From JANNWF01 sp052390415 (GTDB lineage Bacteria > Pseudomonadota > Gammaproteobacteria > Xanthomonadales > Xanthomonadaceae), in contig JBQTGY010000056.1 of the NCBI GenBank assembly GCA_052390415.1, positions 50,230-114,229 of the forward strand: DNA of 64,000 bases, written 5' to 3'. A program made the translations under genes and the position numbers. Below, piece after piece: positions 26,173 through 35,170 of the stretch; within the stretch, counting starts at the first letter, position 1; each line of letters begins with the position of its first letter. The notes under the pieces were generated by a model, which made no database searches, had not been told where the DNA came from, and saw only the letters and a program-made list of their open reading frames with translations.

Positions 26173-27516
26173 TCAAGCTCGCGCTTGACCCAGTGCAAAC
26201 CAGTTCAGGCGACGCGTTGCCAGCATCACCCCGGCAAGCAAGGCGAACAGCGCCAGGGCGCCGGTCAGCAAGGCGTAGTCCTCTGATTGCAAGACCCCGT
26301 ACAGCAGTCCGTACAAGGCCGCTACCAGCGTCGCGAAACCCGTGCCGCGTTTGCGATCTCCAAGCACCGCACTCATGTACGGAGCGATGACGGCCACACA
26401 GGCCAGCGCTGAGAGCAGATACGCCAAGGCAAAGCCGATGTGTTCGGCCAAGGCCAGCAACAACAAATAGAAGACCGCGAGCGCGAGACCCGTCAAACCG
26501 TACTGAATCGGATGTACCTCCACCTGCCGCAAGGCTTCAACAAAGAACACCGCACCGAACACCAGCGCAAGAAACAGCAGGGCGTACTTGAGCGCACGCT
26601 CGGTCAGCAAATAGCGATCAACCGGATCGACCAGGCGCACGCTGAGCGCGGTCTGGGTGAGGTCGTAGCATTCCGCGCTGTTGGCACCGCATGACGCCAA
26701 CGCCTGCTGGGCGCGGCTGGCGAGTCGCGAAATGTTCCAGTCGGCTTCAAAACCGCTGGCAGAAATGTCTCGTCGACTGGGCAAGTGCTCGCCGGCAAAA
26801 CCCGGGTGTGGCCAGTCGCTGCGCAGTTTGACCGTCGTCTCGCCGCCCACGGGCACCACGGCCAAGCTGTCAGTGCCGCTGAGGGCCAACGCAATCTGCA
26901 TGGAGACCTGGCGTTCGGACCAAAGCGCCGGCGGCAGGTTGGCGTGCAAGCCTTGCGTTTGCCATGCAACGCCCGCTGCACCGGGCTCGACTTCCAGCGC
27001 TTCGCCCGCCACCTCCAGCGTGATCGAACCGATGCCACGACTGTCACCCACGCCAAGCAACAGACGCATGGCGTTGATCTGATATCCCAACAAATCGCCC
27101 TCAATAGTGGGCGATGGCGGCAGCTCAAACTGCGCAGCCACATCCAGTTGGGCGTGATACAGCAGGCTGGTAAATACGCCCCGCCCGCGCCTCTCACTGC
27201 GCGCATCGCCGTCGATGAGGAGTTTTGTCGGTGGCACCAGCACCTGCTCATGCACCTTCACCGACTCCACCACGCTGCGCATGCTGCCGTTCTCGGTCAC
27301 TACGCGCTCGCGGCGCAGGGTCCGGGTGGCTTCAATCAAAAGCAACGGCCCCACCAACATTTGTGCGCGACTGCTGGAGGCTGCAATGCCCTCCGCCACC
27401 TCCATACCACGCGCTTGGCGCTCGGACACGAGGTCGCGCAACGCCGCCATCGGCAACAACAAAAGCAGCATCAAGCCGCCGATCGTCAGCAGTTTTATGA
27501 TCCAACGCCTACCCAT
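26173..27516 (-). CDS. creD: inner membrane protein CreD
   Basis: The protein has 447 residues. One N-terminal membrane helix (LLTIGGLMLLLLLPM) is followed by a large periplasmic domain of about 270 residues, then a C-terminal bundle of five or six membrane helices starting near ALKYALLFLALVFGAVFF. SERQARGMEVAEGIA and the GPLLLIEAT region are characteristic of the family. CreD is linked to envelope integrity and beta-lactam response in bacteria that have CreBC, but no creB or creC is next to it here. AGGAAGG lies just before the ATG. It is divergent from ettA. Confidence 0.92.
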   Translation of the reverse strand: MGRRWIIKLLTIGGLMLLLLLPMAALRDLVSERQARGMEVAEGIAASSSRAQMLVGPLLLIEATRTLRRERVVTENGSMRSVVESVKVHEQVLVPPTKLLIDGDARSERRGRGVFTSLLYHAQLDVAAQFELPPSPTIEGDLLGYQINAMRLLLGVGDSRGIGSITLEVAGEALEVEPGAAGVAWQTQGLHANLPPALWSERQVSMQIALALSGTDSLAVVPVGGETTVKLRSDWPHPGFAGEHLPSRRDISASGFEADWNISRLASRAQQALASCGANSAECYDLTQTALSVRLVDPVDRYLLTERALKYALLFLALVFGAVFFVEALRQVEVHPIQYGLTGLALAVFYLLLLALAEHIGFALAYLLSALACVAVIAPYMSAVLGDRKRGTGFATLVAALYGLLYGVLQSEDYALLTGALALFALLAGVMLATRRLNWFALGQARA

Positions 27517-27715
27517 GAGCCTTCCTTCGATTCGCGCCCGCAGCGCAGGGAGAGGCTAGTCAACACCGCGCTTGAGGCGATTCGCGGGCAGTTTGCGTAC
27601 GTCAGCAGACAGTCGATGTCATGACGCTGGCCTCGGTGATGGCAGATAATGGCGGGCTTGGTTACCGCACCGCCGGTCACCCCTCCACTTCCAAACTCAA
27701 GAGCCCGCCGACGCC

Positions 27716-29377
27716 ATGCAATACATCTACACCATGAACGGGGTCAGCAAGATCGTCCCGCCCAAGCGGCAAATCATCAAAGACATCTCGTTGTCGTTTT
27801 TCCCTGGCGCCAAGATTGGCTTGCTGGGCTTGAATGGCTCCGGCAAATCCACCGTGCTGCGCATCATGGCGGGTGTCGACAAGGACTTCGTCGGTGAAGC
27901 GCGACCGCAAGCCGGCATCAAGGTCGGCTATCTGGAACAGGAGCCGCGACTGGATCCTACTCACACCGTGCGACAAGCGGTGGAAGAGGGTGTGGGTGAA
28001 GTGCTGCAAGCGCAAGCCGAGTTGGACAAGGTTTACGCCGCGTATGGCGATGAAGACGCCGACTTCGACAAACTGGCAGCCAAACAGGCGCGCCTGGAGG
28101 CCATTCTTGCTTCCGGCGATGCGCACTTGTTGGAACAACAGCTTGAAGTCGCCGCCGATGCGTTGCGCCTGCCGCCTTGGGAAGCGATGGTCGACAAGCT
28201 CTCAGGCGGCGAGAAGCGCCGAGTGGCGCTGTGCCGATTGCTGCTGTCCAAGCCCGACATGCTGCTGCTGGATGAGCCAACCAACCATCTCGACGCCGAA
28301 TCGGTCGAATGGCTGGAACAGTTCCTCGCTCGCTATGCGGGAACCGTGGTGGCGGTCACCCATGATCGCTACTTTCTGGATAACGCGGCGGAGTGGATTC
28401 TTGAGCTGGATCGCGGTCGCGGCATTCCGTGGAAGGGCAACTACACCGATTGGTTGACGCAGAAAGAAGAGCGCCTCAAGCAGGAAGACTCGTCCGAGAA
28501 GGCGCGGCAGAAAGCGATCACGAAAGAGCTGGAGTGGGCACGCCAAAACGCCAAGGGCGGGCGTAGCAAGGGCAAGGCGCGTCTGGCGAAGATCGAAGAG
28601 CTGCAAGCCATCGACTACCAGCGCCGCAACGAGACCAATGAAATCTTCATTCCGCCCGGTGAGCGCTTGGGCAACAACGTCATCGAGTTCAAGAACGTCA
28701 GCAAGCGTTTTGGTGATCGCCTGCTGATCGACAATCTGAGCTTCATCATCCCCAACGGCGGCATCGTCGGCATCATCGGCCCCAATGGCGCGGGTAAGTC
28801 GACCTTGTTCCGGATGGTGATCGGACAGGAAAAAGCCGACAGCGGCGACGTGGTGATGGGCCCATCGGTGAAACTTGCCTACGTCGACCAAAGCCGTGAC
28901 ACCTTGCAAGGCGAACATAACGTCTGGCAGGAAATCTCCGGCGGCTCCGACATCCTCAACATCAATGGTGTCGAGATTCAATCACGCGCCTATCTTGGCC
29001 GTTTCAACTTCAAGGGCCAGGATCAGCAGAAGCTGGTCGGCAACTTGTCCGGTGGTGAGCGCGGTCGACTGCATTTGGCGAAGACGCTGCTGCAGGGCGG
29101 CAACGTGTTGCTGCTCGATGAGCCCAGCAATGATCTTGATGTCGAGACCTTGCGCGCACTGGAAGACGCCATTCTCGAGTTCCCGGGCTGCGCCTTGGTG
29201 ATCTCGCATGACCGCTGGTTTCTTGATCGTATCGCCACCCACATCCTCGCCTTTGAAGGCGACAGCCACGTCGAGTTCTTCCAGGGCAACTACCGCGAAT
29301 ACGAGGAAGACAAGAAGCGTCGCTTGGGCGAAGAAGGTGCCAAGCCGCATCGACTGCGCTTCAAGGCGCTGAAGTAA
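27716..29377 (+). CDS. ettA: energy-dependent translational throttle protein EttA (ABC-F)
   Basis: The protein has 553 residues, the family length. It contains two ABC domains without membrane segments. Domain 1 has Walker A GLNGSGKST, signature LSGGEKRRVALC and Walker B LLLDEPTNHLD. Domain 2 has GPNGAGKST, LSGGERGRLHLAK and LLLDEPSNDLD. The arm insertion in domain 1 and the basic linker (KARQKAITKELEW) are present. EttA binds the ribosomal E site and gates elongation according to ATP/ADP ratio. The YIYTMNGVSK start is typical. Monocistronic; the gene converges on the glycan locus. Confidence 0.97.
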   Translation: MQYIYTMNGVSKIVPPKRQIIKDISLSFFPGAKIGLLGLNGSGKSTVLRIMAGVDKDFVGEARPQAGIKVGYLEQEPRLDPTHTVRQAVEEGVGEVLQAQAELDKVYAAYGDEDADFDKLAAKQARLEAILASGDAHLLEQQLEVAADALRLPPWEAMVDKLSGGEKRRVALCRLLLSKPDMLLLDEPTNHLDAESVEWLEQFLARYAGTVVAVTHDRYFLDNAAEWILELDRGRGIPWKGNYTDWLTQKEERLKQEDSSEKARQKAITKELEWARQNAKGGRSKGKARLAKIEELQAIDYQRRNETNEIFIPPGERLGNNVIEFKNVSKRFGDRLLIDNLSFIIPNGGIVGIIGPNGAGKSTLFRMVIGQEKADSGDVVMGPSVKLAYVDQSRDTLQGEHNVWQEISGGSDILNINGVEIQSRAYLGRFNFKGQDQQKLVGNLSGGERGRLHLAKTLLQGGNVLLLDEPSNDLDVETLRALEDAILEFPGCALVISHDRWFLDRIATHILAFEGDSHVEFFQGNYREYEEDKKRRLGEEGAKPHRLRFKALK

Positions 29378-29382
29378 CGCCA

Positions 29383-29416
29383 GCGAAAACGCGCTGCTCG
29401 CCCGCTACGTTTTCGC
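29383..29416. terminator. inverted repeat between converging genes
   Basis: GCGAAAACG (29383-29391) and CGTTTTCGC (29408-29416) form a perfect 9-bp stem with a 16-nt loop. The element covers the junction between ettA and the last gene of the glycan locus and extends into the latter's final codons. It could terminate transcription from both sides, though the T-runs lie within the stem. Confidence 0.4.
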
Positions 29417-30304
29417 GGCGAATCGCTCGCTACGCGCCTGCCAACAGGCGCGTAGCGCGGCAATTGGAAACCTCAATGCAACGCCGAGCGGCACCGCCAC
29501 GCGAATCCACAGCGGCGCTGTGGCCGCGTCAAACTTGCGAAAGTAACGCAGCATGCCGCGATGCTTTTGCCACTCGACCCACACCGGTCGCGCGCGGCTC
29601 GACGTGCCCTTCAGATGCAGCACCCGCACCTGCTGGGCGATGGCAACGTCGAAGCCGGCGAGTTTGAGCCGCCGACACAGATCAAGGTCTTCGCAGTGCA
29701 GCCGATAGCCGGGGTCGAAGCCACCGACTTGCTCGAAGGCTTCGCGCCGAACCAGCATCAGCGCGCCGGAAATGGCGTCCACCGAGCGGACCTCCGCTGC
29801 GGATTCGCTGTTGCTGGTCTCCGCACGAGCGGTCATCGCAAGCCTGCCTCGCATGACTACTTTCGGCGTCGGTGCGCGTCGGTGCGACGCCGGATCGACC
29901 TGTCCTGCTGCATCGACCAATTCCGCGCCCAGCGCGGCAAGCGCGAACTTGCCTGCTGCCAGGTCGAGCAGGCGTCGTAAGCTATCCTGGTCAAGAAAAC
30001 AATCCGGATTGAGAAACAGCAGCCACGGCGTCTTGGCCAGCACTGCGCCTTGATTGCATGCTACCGCGAAGCCCGGGTTATCGTGATTCTCGACCCGCCG
30101 CAGACGCGCGTCGGATGGCAGAACATCGCGCCAGTGGTCGCTGGATCCGTTGTCGACCACGATCAGAGCCGCTACCGCGTCCTGCGCCAGCGCAGCAAGC
30201 AGGCAGCGACTCAGCGTCTTTCCGCTGTTGTGAGTGACAACGATCACGCTGACGGACTTCGCCTCGCCGCTCGTCGTGTCCGCAGAATCGAGCGCCGTCG
30301 TCAC
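29405..30304 (-). CDS. family 2 glycosyltransferase (rhamnosyltransferase-like)
   Basis: The protein has 299 residues from the GTG at 30304, which overlaps the preceding stop (GTGA). The domain begins SVSVIVVTHNSG, with the VDNGSSD nucleotide-binding motif, LNPDCFLD as the DxD-equivalent, and GGFDPGYRLHCEDLDLCRRL, the family's catalytic acidic helix. The C-terminal 50 residues include a hydrophobic stretch near VAVPLGVALRF. It is the last gene of the leftward glycan operon and presumably adds one sugar to the exported glycan. Confidence 0.85.
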   Translation of the reverse strand: MTTALDSADTTSGEAKSVSVIVVTHNSGKTLSRCLLAALAQDAVAALIVVDNGSSDHWRDVLPSDARLRRVENHDNPGFAVACNQGAVLAKTPWLLFLNPDCFLDQDSLRRLLDLAAGKFALAALGAELVDAAGQVDPASHRRAPTPKVVMRGRLAMTARAETSNSESAAEVRSVDAISGALMLVRREAFEQVGGFDPGYRLHCEDLDLCRRLKLAGFDVAIAQQVRVLHLKGTSSRARPVWVEWQKHRGMLRYFRKFDAATAPLWIRVAVPLGVALRFPIAALRACWQARSERFAAKT

Positions 30305-32163
30305 GGGCGCACGCGGGCGCGCTCCAACCAGGTCGCTTGATCGGACAAGGCCACTTCCCACGCTGCAGGCCAGGCTCTCAGACCCTGTGACAACGTACTG
30401 GCTTCGTCGCGGAACGCCTCTGCGCACTCATGCTCGGTAGCGGTCTCGGACATGTTGCTGAAGCGCGGGATGCCGCGTTCCACGATCGCCCGCGCATTCA
30501 GTTCAATTTGTCTGGAGATGTCGGAGCGCAGCGCAGCGGGGGCGTCATTGGCTGCCGGCAAAGCCTCTTGCAGCTGGCTCAGAAGGTGTGCGCGCTCATA
30601 GACCAGGAATTCACGCAGATAGCTCGCCACACGGGCATCACTGCCGTCAACCATGTCCTCCAGTCGGGACGCGATGCTGGCGTAGCGGCCGGCCACACTG
30701 GCACTGTGGAGCTGTTCGGCCGTGCTGCCGATCAGCTCACCTACGCACATTCCAACGCTCACCATGCGAGGCTGATTCAGTTGCGCGCTACGATCGCGTC
30801 CCAGCTCAGGCCGATGCCCGGCGGTGTGCGGGGTGAGCAGTTGCAAGCAGCCCGCGTGACCCGCGGTTACCAAGGCGTTGAAGACGAGGTCCTCGGCACG
30901 ACCGAGTGGGGTGGTGCACGGCATCAACTGACTGTTGTCGACCGCGAAGGGTGAAATGGTCGCCATGCGCGCCGCCCAAGTCCGATCAAATCCCACCCAC
31001 AGCGAAGCATCGCCCCGGCTGGCCAAATAGCTGGCTTCGGATTCACACAGACCCGCGCGCGACGTCGCATCGAGTGTCAAAAGCCAATTCATCGACGTCG
31101 CGCAGGATCCGCCGCGGTGACCGTTGACCGTTGTCGCGATCCGGGCGTTACCGACCAGATGCGGCGCATGGCTGGGCGCGAATCCGGACAGTTGCTGGCT
31201 GTCGAACGTCAAACTCGGGGCGGCCTGCGAGGCGCCCAGCACTTCTCCCAAGGACCGCCCGCACACATCCAGGTGCCAACTGATCGCGCCTTCGTCCGCG
31301 ACCCCTGAAGCAAGCGCTGCATCATGGTCACTGAAGGTCTGGATGCTGGATTTGGCAGGGTTGGGATCGAACCAGCGCTGGCTGTCGGCCATCCGGTGCA
31401 AGGGCAATAAATTGTCGTCATCCAGAATCAGATAGCGACTGCCCGCCGCCAATAGCGTGATCAGATTGCGCCCGCTGCCGCCGCTGCCCGGCAGTTTGCC
31501 GTTGCCATTGCTCAGCACTCCCGCCAGCGCCGACGCGTGCTCGGGCAACTCTGTATTCAGTTCTTGCAGGATTGCTCGCCAGAGTGCGGGCGTGACGTGA
31601 TGCACCGGGTATGGCCATCGCCCCGCGAACTCCTGCAACAGGCGTACATGCGCCTCGATGGCTGCCTGTGAGGTGGAGTCATCCACTACCACCAGGCGTT
31701 CGGCCGCAGTCATTGACGATGCGTTGGCGAGCAGGCTGGCGAGCAAGGCTTCCAGTTGCGCGGGCCGATTGCAGGCGCGCACGAACAACCCCGACACCGG
31801 TGCTCGCGCCCGCGGCACGGCCGCGCGCATGCGTTGCAGAAACGCGTCGTCGCTCTGCAAAAGCCCGCGTGTCTGCAGCGACTCCAGCACCGGCTTGATC
31901 GCGGCCTGCTTGCCTTGCAAGCCAGGTAGCGTATTGGCGACGGTGTCGATATGCACGCTCATCGGCGCGAAGGCGCGGCACAGCTCCAAGGCCTGCAAAA
32001 CCTGTCGCGTCATCACGTGGCTGCGAGCGGTCAGCGGGTCGAAAAACACCACCTCATCGCCTGCCAACGAACTGATCCGTCCCTCAATCGCTGCCCAAAG
32101 GGGCGCGTGCATTTTTTGCGGCGCGCTGCTCTGCACACTGCCGAAATCGTAGCTAAATTCCAT
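30301..32163 (-). CDS. PqqD-like domain plus glycosyltransferase-like protein
   Basis: The protein has 620 residues. The ATG at 32163 overlaps the methyltransferase stop (TGATG). Residues ~28-107 resemble the PqqD fold: VVFFDPLTARSHVM, then helices ending with VLESLQTRGLLQ. Residues ~126-420 look like a GT-A glycosyltransferase, with FVRACNRPAQLEALL, VVVDDSTS and YLILDDDNLLP supplying a DDD motif. The C-terminal ~150 residues are helical with no match I know. PqqD domains bind peptides in RiPP pathways, so a peptide or protein acceptor is conceivable, but this is inference. It lies inside the Wzm/Wzt locus. Confidence 0.7.
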   Translation of the reverse strand: MEFSYDFGSVQSSAPQKMHAPLWAAIEGRISSLAGDEVVFFDPLTARSHVMTRQVLQALELCRAFAPMSVHIDTVANTLPGLQGKQAAIKPVLESLQTRGLLQSDDAFLQRMRAAVPRARAPVSGLFVRACNRPAQLEALLASLLANASSMTAAERLVVVDDSTSQAAIEAHVRLLQEFAGRWPYPVHHVTPALWRAILQELNTELPEHASALAGVLSNGNGKLPGSGGSGRNLITLLAAGSRYLILDDDNLLPLHRMADSQRWFDPNPAKSSIQTFSDHDAALASGVADEGAISWHLDVCGRSLGEVLGASQAAPSLTFDSQQLSGFAPSHAPHLVGNARIATTVNGHRGGSCATSMNWLLTLDATSRAGLCESEASYLASRGDASLWVGFDRTWAARMATISPFAVDNSQLMPCTTPLGRAEDLVFNALVTAGHAGCLQLLTPHTAGHRPELGRDRSAQLNQPRMVSVGMCVGELIGSTAEQLHSASVAGRYASIASRLEDMVDGSDARVASYLREFLVYERAHLLSQLQEALPAANDAPAALRSDISRQIELNARAIVERGIPRFSNMSETATEHECAEAFRDEASTLSQGLRAWPAAWEVALSDQATWLERARVRP

Positions 32164-33104
32164 CAATCTGCTCCGTGCGGCCGTGGTGCTTGAAGGTCCG
32201 CCAACTGCTTCCTCAATTGTTCGCGTGCACTGCGTTCGATTTCCAGCTCACGCTCAAGTTCAATCAGGCGATGACCCGCCGCAATTCCTTTGCGGATTTC
32301 TGCTTCGTAGTGGCGATACACACTTTCCTCCGCATCACCAAACAGGTGCAGATCGGTGAGCGCATGCAAGTCTTCAGCACGCTTCGCACACGCGGCGAGA
32401 TAGTAAAGCGGTGCGTAGCCCAATCCCGAACTGACCTGGCCAAGGGCGTCCAACGTGGTCGCCGTGGCTGCGCCCCATCCGACGCTGGCAGCCGGGGTTA
32501 CGCCCTGTCGTTCGGATTCGGCGTCGTCCAATCGCCACAACACGCCCTGGAACAACAGCTTTTGGGCGTACAAGCGTCGCTGCGAAAAGCGCGCATTGAG
32601 CAGAGCCTCAAACTCGTGGCGATACAGTTCGCGCACGTGATGCTCATTTTGAAACCCGGTCAAGTCACTGTAAGTGTGCCGATCCGGCGTGGAAATCAGC
32701 AGCACTCCGCCGGGCGCGAGCAGGCGAGCAAAACCGTCTAGCATGGCCTCTTGGGCGTGCAAGTGTTCCAGCGTTTCAAAGCTTGCGATCAGGTCGAAAC
32801 TGGCGTCTGCATAAGCGTCGAGCGCTGCCACATCCGCACATCTGAAAGTCAGCGCTGCCGATTGGCCGTAGCGGGCTTGTGCATGGGCGATGGTCTGTTG
32901 ACTGATGTCGAGCCCCAGCACACTGCCCGCCACTGTGGCCAACAACGCGCTACCGTAACCCTCACCGCACGCCGCATCCAGCACGCGTTTGCCGCGAGCA
33001 AGCGGCAACGCGAAGGCATAACGATGCCAATGCTCAAGCCATATTTCCCGCACGCACTCGGGCGTGAATCGTTCGCCGGTAAAAGGCAGCTCGGGTGTGA
33101 TCAT
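32163..33104 (-). CDS. SAM-dependent methyltransferase with C-terminal coiled coil
   Basis: The protein has 313 residues from the ATG at 33104; the frame runs further up but overlaps the previous gene. SAM motif I is VLDAACGEGYGSALL, and post-I is VLGLDIS. FETLEHL and LLAPGGVLLISTPDR are class I motifs as in UbiE/COQ5-type enzymes. The last ~40 residues (HRLIELERELEIERSAREQL region) are a coiled coil, as in methyltransferases that sit on glycan assembly complexes. Such enzymes can methylate and cap an exported polysaccharide, which would fit the Wzt C-terminal domain encoded two genes upstream. Confidence 0.85.
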   Translation of the reverse strand: MITPELPFTGERFTPECVREIWLEHWHRYAFALPLARGKRVLDAACGEGYGSALLATVAGSVLGLDISQQTIAHAQARYGQSAALTFRCADVAALDAYADASFDLIASFETLEHLHAQEAMLDGFARLLAPGGVLLISTPDRHTYSDLTGFQNEHHVRELYRHEFEALLNARFSQRRLYAQKLLFQGVLWRLDDAESERQGVTPAASVGWGAATATTLDALGQVSSGLGYAPLYYLAACAKRAEDLHALTDLHLFGDAEESVYRHYEAEIRKGIAAGHRLIELERELEIERSAREQLRKQLADLQAPRPHGAD

Positions 33105-33121
33105 GGTGGGTGCCGATCGAC

Positions 33122-33970
33122 CTATTCGAATAGCGGCCGCTGCAGCGGCACCGCGCGACGCGCGCGATGGCGCTCGGCGAGTCGTTGACGCAGTTCCGCC
33201 AGCGGATCGCGCATGATGAAATTGGCGACTCGCGCATTGTAGTCGGGGTAGCGAGCACAAAGCCGCAGCAGATTTTCTCCACCTGGCTTCAGACCTGTCG
33301 GGCCAAACGAGGCACCGCCGCGGTGGGCTACAAAGGCATCGTCGCAAAGTACATTGCGCCAGCCATGGGCAGCGGCGCGGCGACAGAAGTCGTTCTCCTC
33401 GCCGTAGCCACGACCGAAGGTTGCAGCGTCAAAGTCGCCAATGGCATCCAGCGCGGCGCGGCGGATGAACATGCAAAAACCGACGCCGGTCGGCAGTTCT
33501 GGATACGTGGTTACGAGATCCCGTGCGGCCGCCGCGATTTCATCCAGATCATCCGGCACGTCGCCAGACGCGCAGAAATGCGGGTAGGAGCAGATCTCGG
33601 CGTTATTTGACCAAGGTGTAATGGTGGCAATGGTTGCATCACTGGCAGCACACGCGGAGATCCGGTCCAGCCACTGCGGAGTGGTGATGGTGTCCGCGTT
33701 GAGTATGACAACGTCCGCTGGTGCGGAATCGCGAAACGCGCGATTGACGTTGCCGACAAAGCCCATGTTTTCACTGCGCCAATGGGTGACAACAGCGAAT
33801 TGTGCCTGCCTGGAAAATCGCCTTATGACTGGTGCGACGCGCGGATCGGGTGATGCATCGTCAACGATCAGTACCTGCGCGCTCGAATCCAGCGTGCGCA
33901 ACAGCGAATCCAGGCAAATGGCCAGGTCCGCCGGCGCGTTGTAGACGGGCACGATGACGGTCGGCGACAT
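33122..33970 (-). CDS. family 2 glycosyltransferase
   Basis: The protein has 282 residues. SPTVIVPVYNAPADL is the first strand, VDDASPD the nucleotide motif, ILNADTITTPQWL the DxD-equivalent, and GRGYGEENDFCRRAA the catalytic acidic segment. The C-terminal 50 residues are basic (RQRLAERHRARR). No membrane segments. It lies 7 bp after the wzt-type gene and 17 bp before the methyltransferase, in the same operon. Confidence 0.88.
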   Translation of the reverse strand: MSPTVIVPVYNAPADLAICLDSLLRTLDSSAQVLIVDDASPDPRVAPVIRRFSRQAQFAVVTHWRSENMGFVGNVNRAFRDSAPADVVILNADTITTPQWLDRISACAASDATIATITPWSNNAEICSYPHFCASGDVPDDLDEIAAAARDLVTTYPELPTGVGFCMFIRRAALDAIGDFDAATFGRGYGEENDFCRRAAAHGWRNVLCDDAFVAHRGGASFGPTGLKPGGENLLRLCARYPDYNARVANFIMRDPLAELRQRLAERHRARRAVPLQRPLFE

Positions 33971-33976
33971 CGGCTT

Positions 33977-35170
33977 CTACCCCCAGCGGTGAGCGAGGCG
34001 GACCAGACCAAATTCGCGCGACTCGCCACGCACAATCAGGCCTCGCTCAACCGTATCGAATAGTCGCAGCCCTTCCGGATCGGTTGCGTGCAACTTCAGC
34101 ACATAGCCTCCCGGCAACAGGGGTAGATCGTCAAAGCGCAGACGATAGCGCACGTGCTTGGGCTCAACGAGCGATGGCGCGCTGCCGGTGATGTCACTGA
34201 CGGTTCCGTAAACGGGCGTACCGTCTGCTCTCAGTACGCCAACGCCAAACTGGGGTACCCGATCGTCCGGCGTGTAAATTTCAATCTCGATGGCGAGACC
34301 CGCTCCCTTCCGGATCACGCGAGGGGTGGCGTCCTCACTGTCATCAAGCCAGACGCGGGTGATACGGTAGTCAGCACCGCAGTAATTCGACTCGATGTCC
34401 GGACCAATTTGAGTGGCGGATTTTCGCTCGTGATACGCCAAATAATCCTGGGTGACGTCGAAAACTTCGCCATACGCCTGCGCCCGTCCGTCCTTGATCC
34501 ATAACGCGTGCTTGCACAACTTTTGCACGTGGTACATCGAGTGACTGACCAACAGCAGGGTGCCGCCTCCTTGCAGATAGTCCTCGATCCAGCGAATGCA
34601 CTTCTTCTGGAAACTCTCGTCACCAACAGCCAGCACTTCGTCGGTGATGAGCAGGTCTGGCTTGACTGCCGCAATCACGGCGAATCCAAGGCGCACCACC
34701 ATGCCCGACGAATAGTGTTTTACCGGTTCGTCGAGATAACGGCCGATGTCGGCAAACGCGATGATCTCGTCGCTGCGCTCGCGAATCTGCGCGGCGCTCC
34801 AGCCCATCAGCCCGGCGCTCAAACTGATGTTGTCGCGGCCGCTGCGTTCGACGTCGAAGCCCGCGCCCAGCTCCAGCAACGCACCCACACTGCCGTTGCG
34901 ATCGACACTGCCGTGAGTCGGGCTGAGAACGCCACAGATCAGTTTCAACAGAGTGGATTTGCCGGCGCCATTTTCACCAATGACACCAAGCGATTCGCCA
35001 CGCTTGACGGAAAACGAGATGCCCTCGATGCAGGGGTGCGTGGCATACGGGCGTTTGCTCAGGATCGCGCCCATGGCTCGTAGGCGTGCCGCACCATCGC
35101 TGCTGCGCGGATAGGCCTTCGCCAGATCTCGGACTTCGAGTAGCGTCTCGCTCGGGCTGACGGCGTTCAC
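33977..35170 (-). CDS. wzt: polysaccharide ABC exporter, ATP-binding protein (Wzt/TagH type)
   Basis: The protein has 397 residues from a GTG overlapping the permease stop. The ABC domain (1-~250) has Walker A GENGAGKST, signature YSSGMVVRLGFA and Walker B DLLITDEVLAVGD, the typical sequence of O-antigen and teichoic-acid exporters. Residues ~265-397 form an extra beta-rich domain like Wzt_C, which in E. coli O-antigen systems recognises a methylated or phosphorylated glycan end. The neighbouring methyltransferase supports that reading. With the permease it would flip a lipid-linked glycan across the inner membrane. Confidence 0.92.
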   Translation of the reverse strand: MNAVSPSETLLEVRDLAKAYPRSSDGAARLRAMGAILSKRPYATHPCIEGISFSVKRGESLGVIGENGAGKSTLLKLICGVLSPTHGSVDRNGSVGALLELGAGFDVERSGRDNISLSAGLMGWSAAQIRERSDEIIAFADIGRYLDEPVKHYSSGMVVRLGFAVIAAVKPDLLITDEVLAVGDESFQKKCIRWIEDYLQGGGTLLLVSHSMYHVQKLCKHALWIKDGRAQAYGEVFDVTQDYLAYHERKSATQIGPDIESNYCGADYRITRVWLDDSEDATPRVIRKGAGLAIEIEIYTPDDRVPQFGVGVLRADGTPVYGTVSDITGSAPSLVEPKHVRYRLRFDDLPLLPGGYVLKLHATDPEGLRLFDTVERGLIVRGESREFGLVRLAHRWG

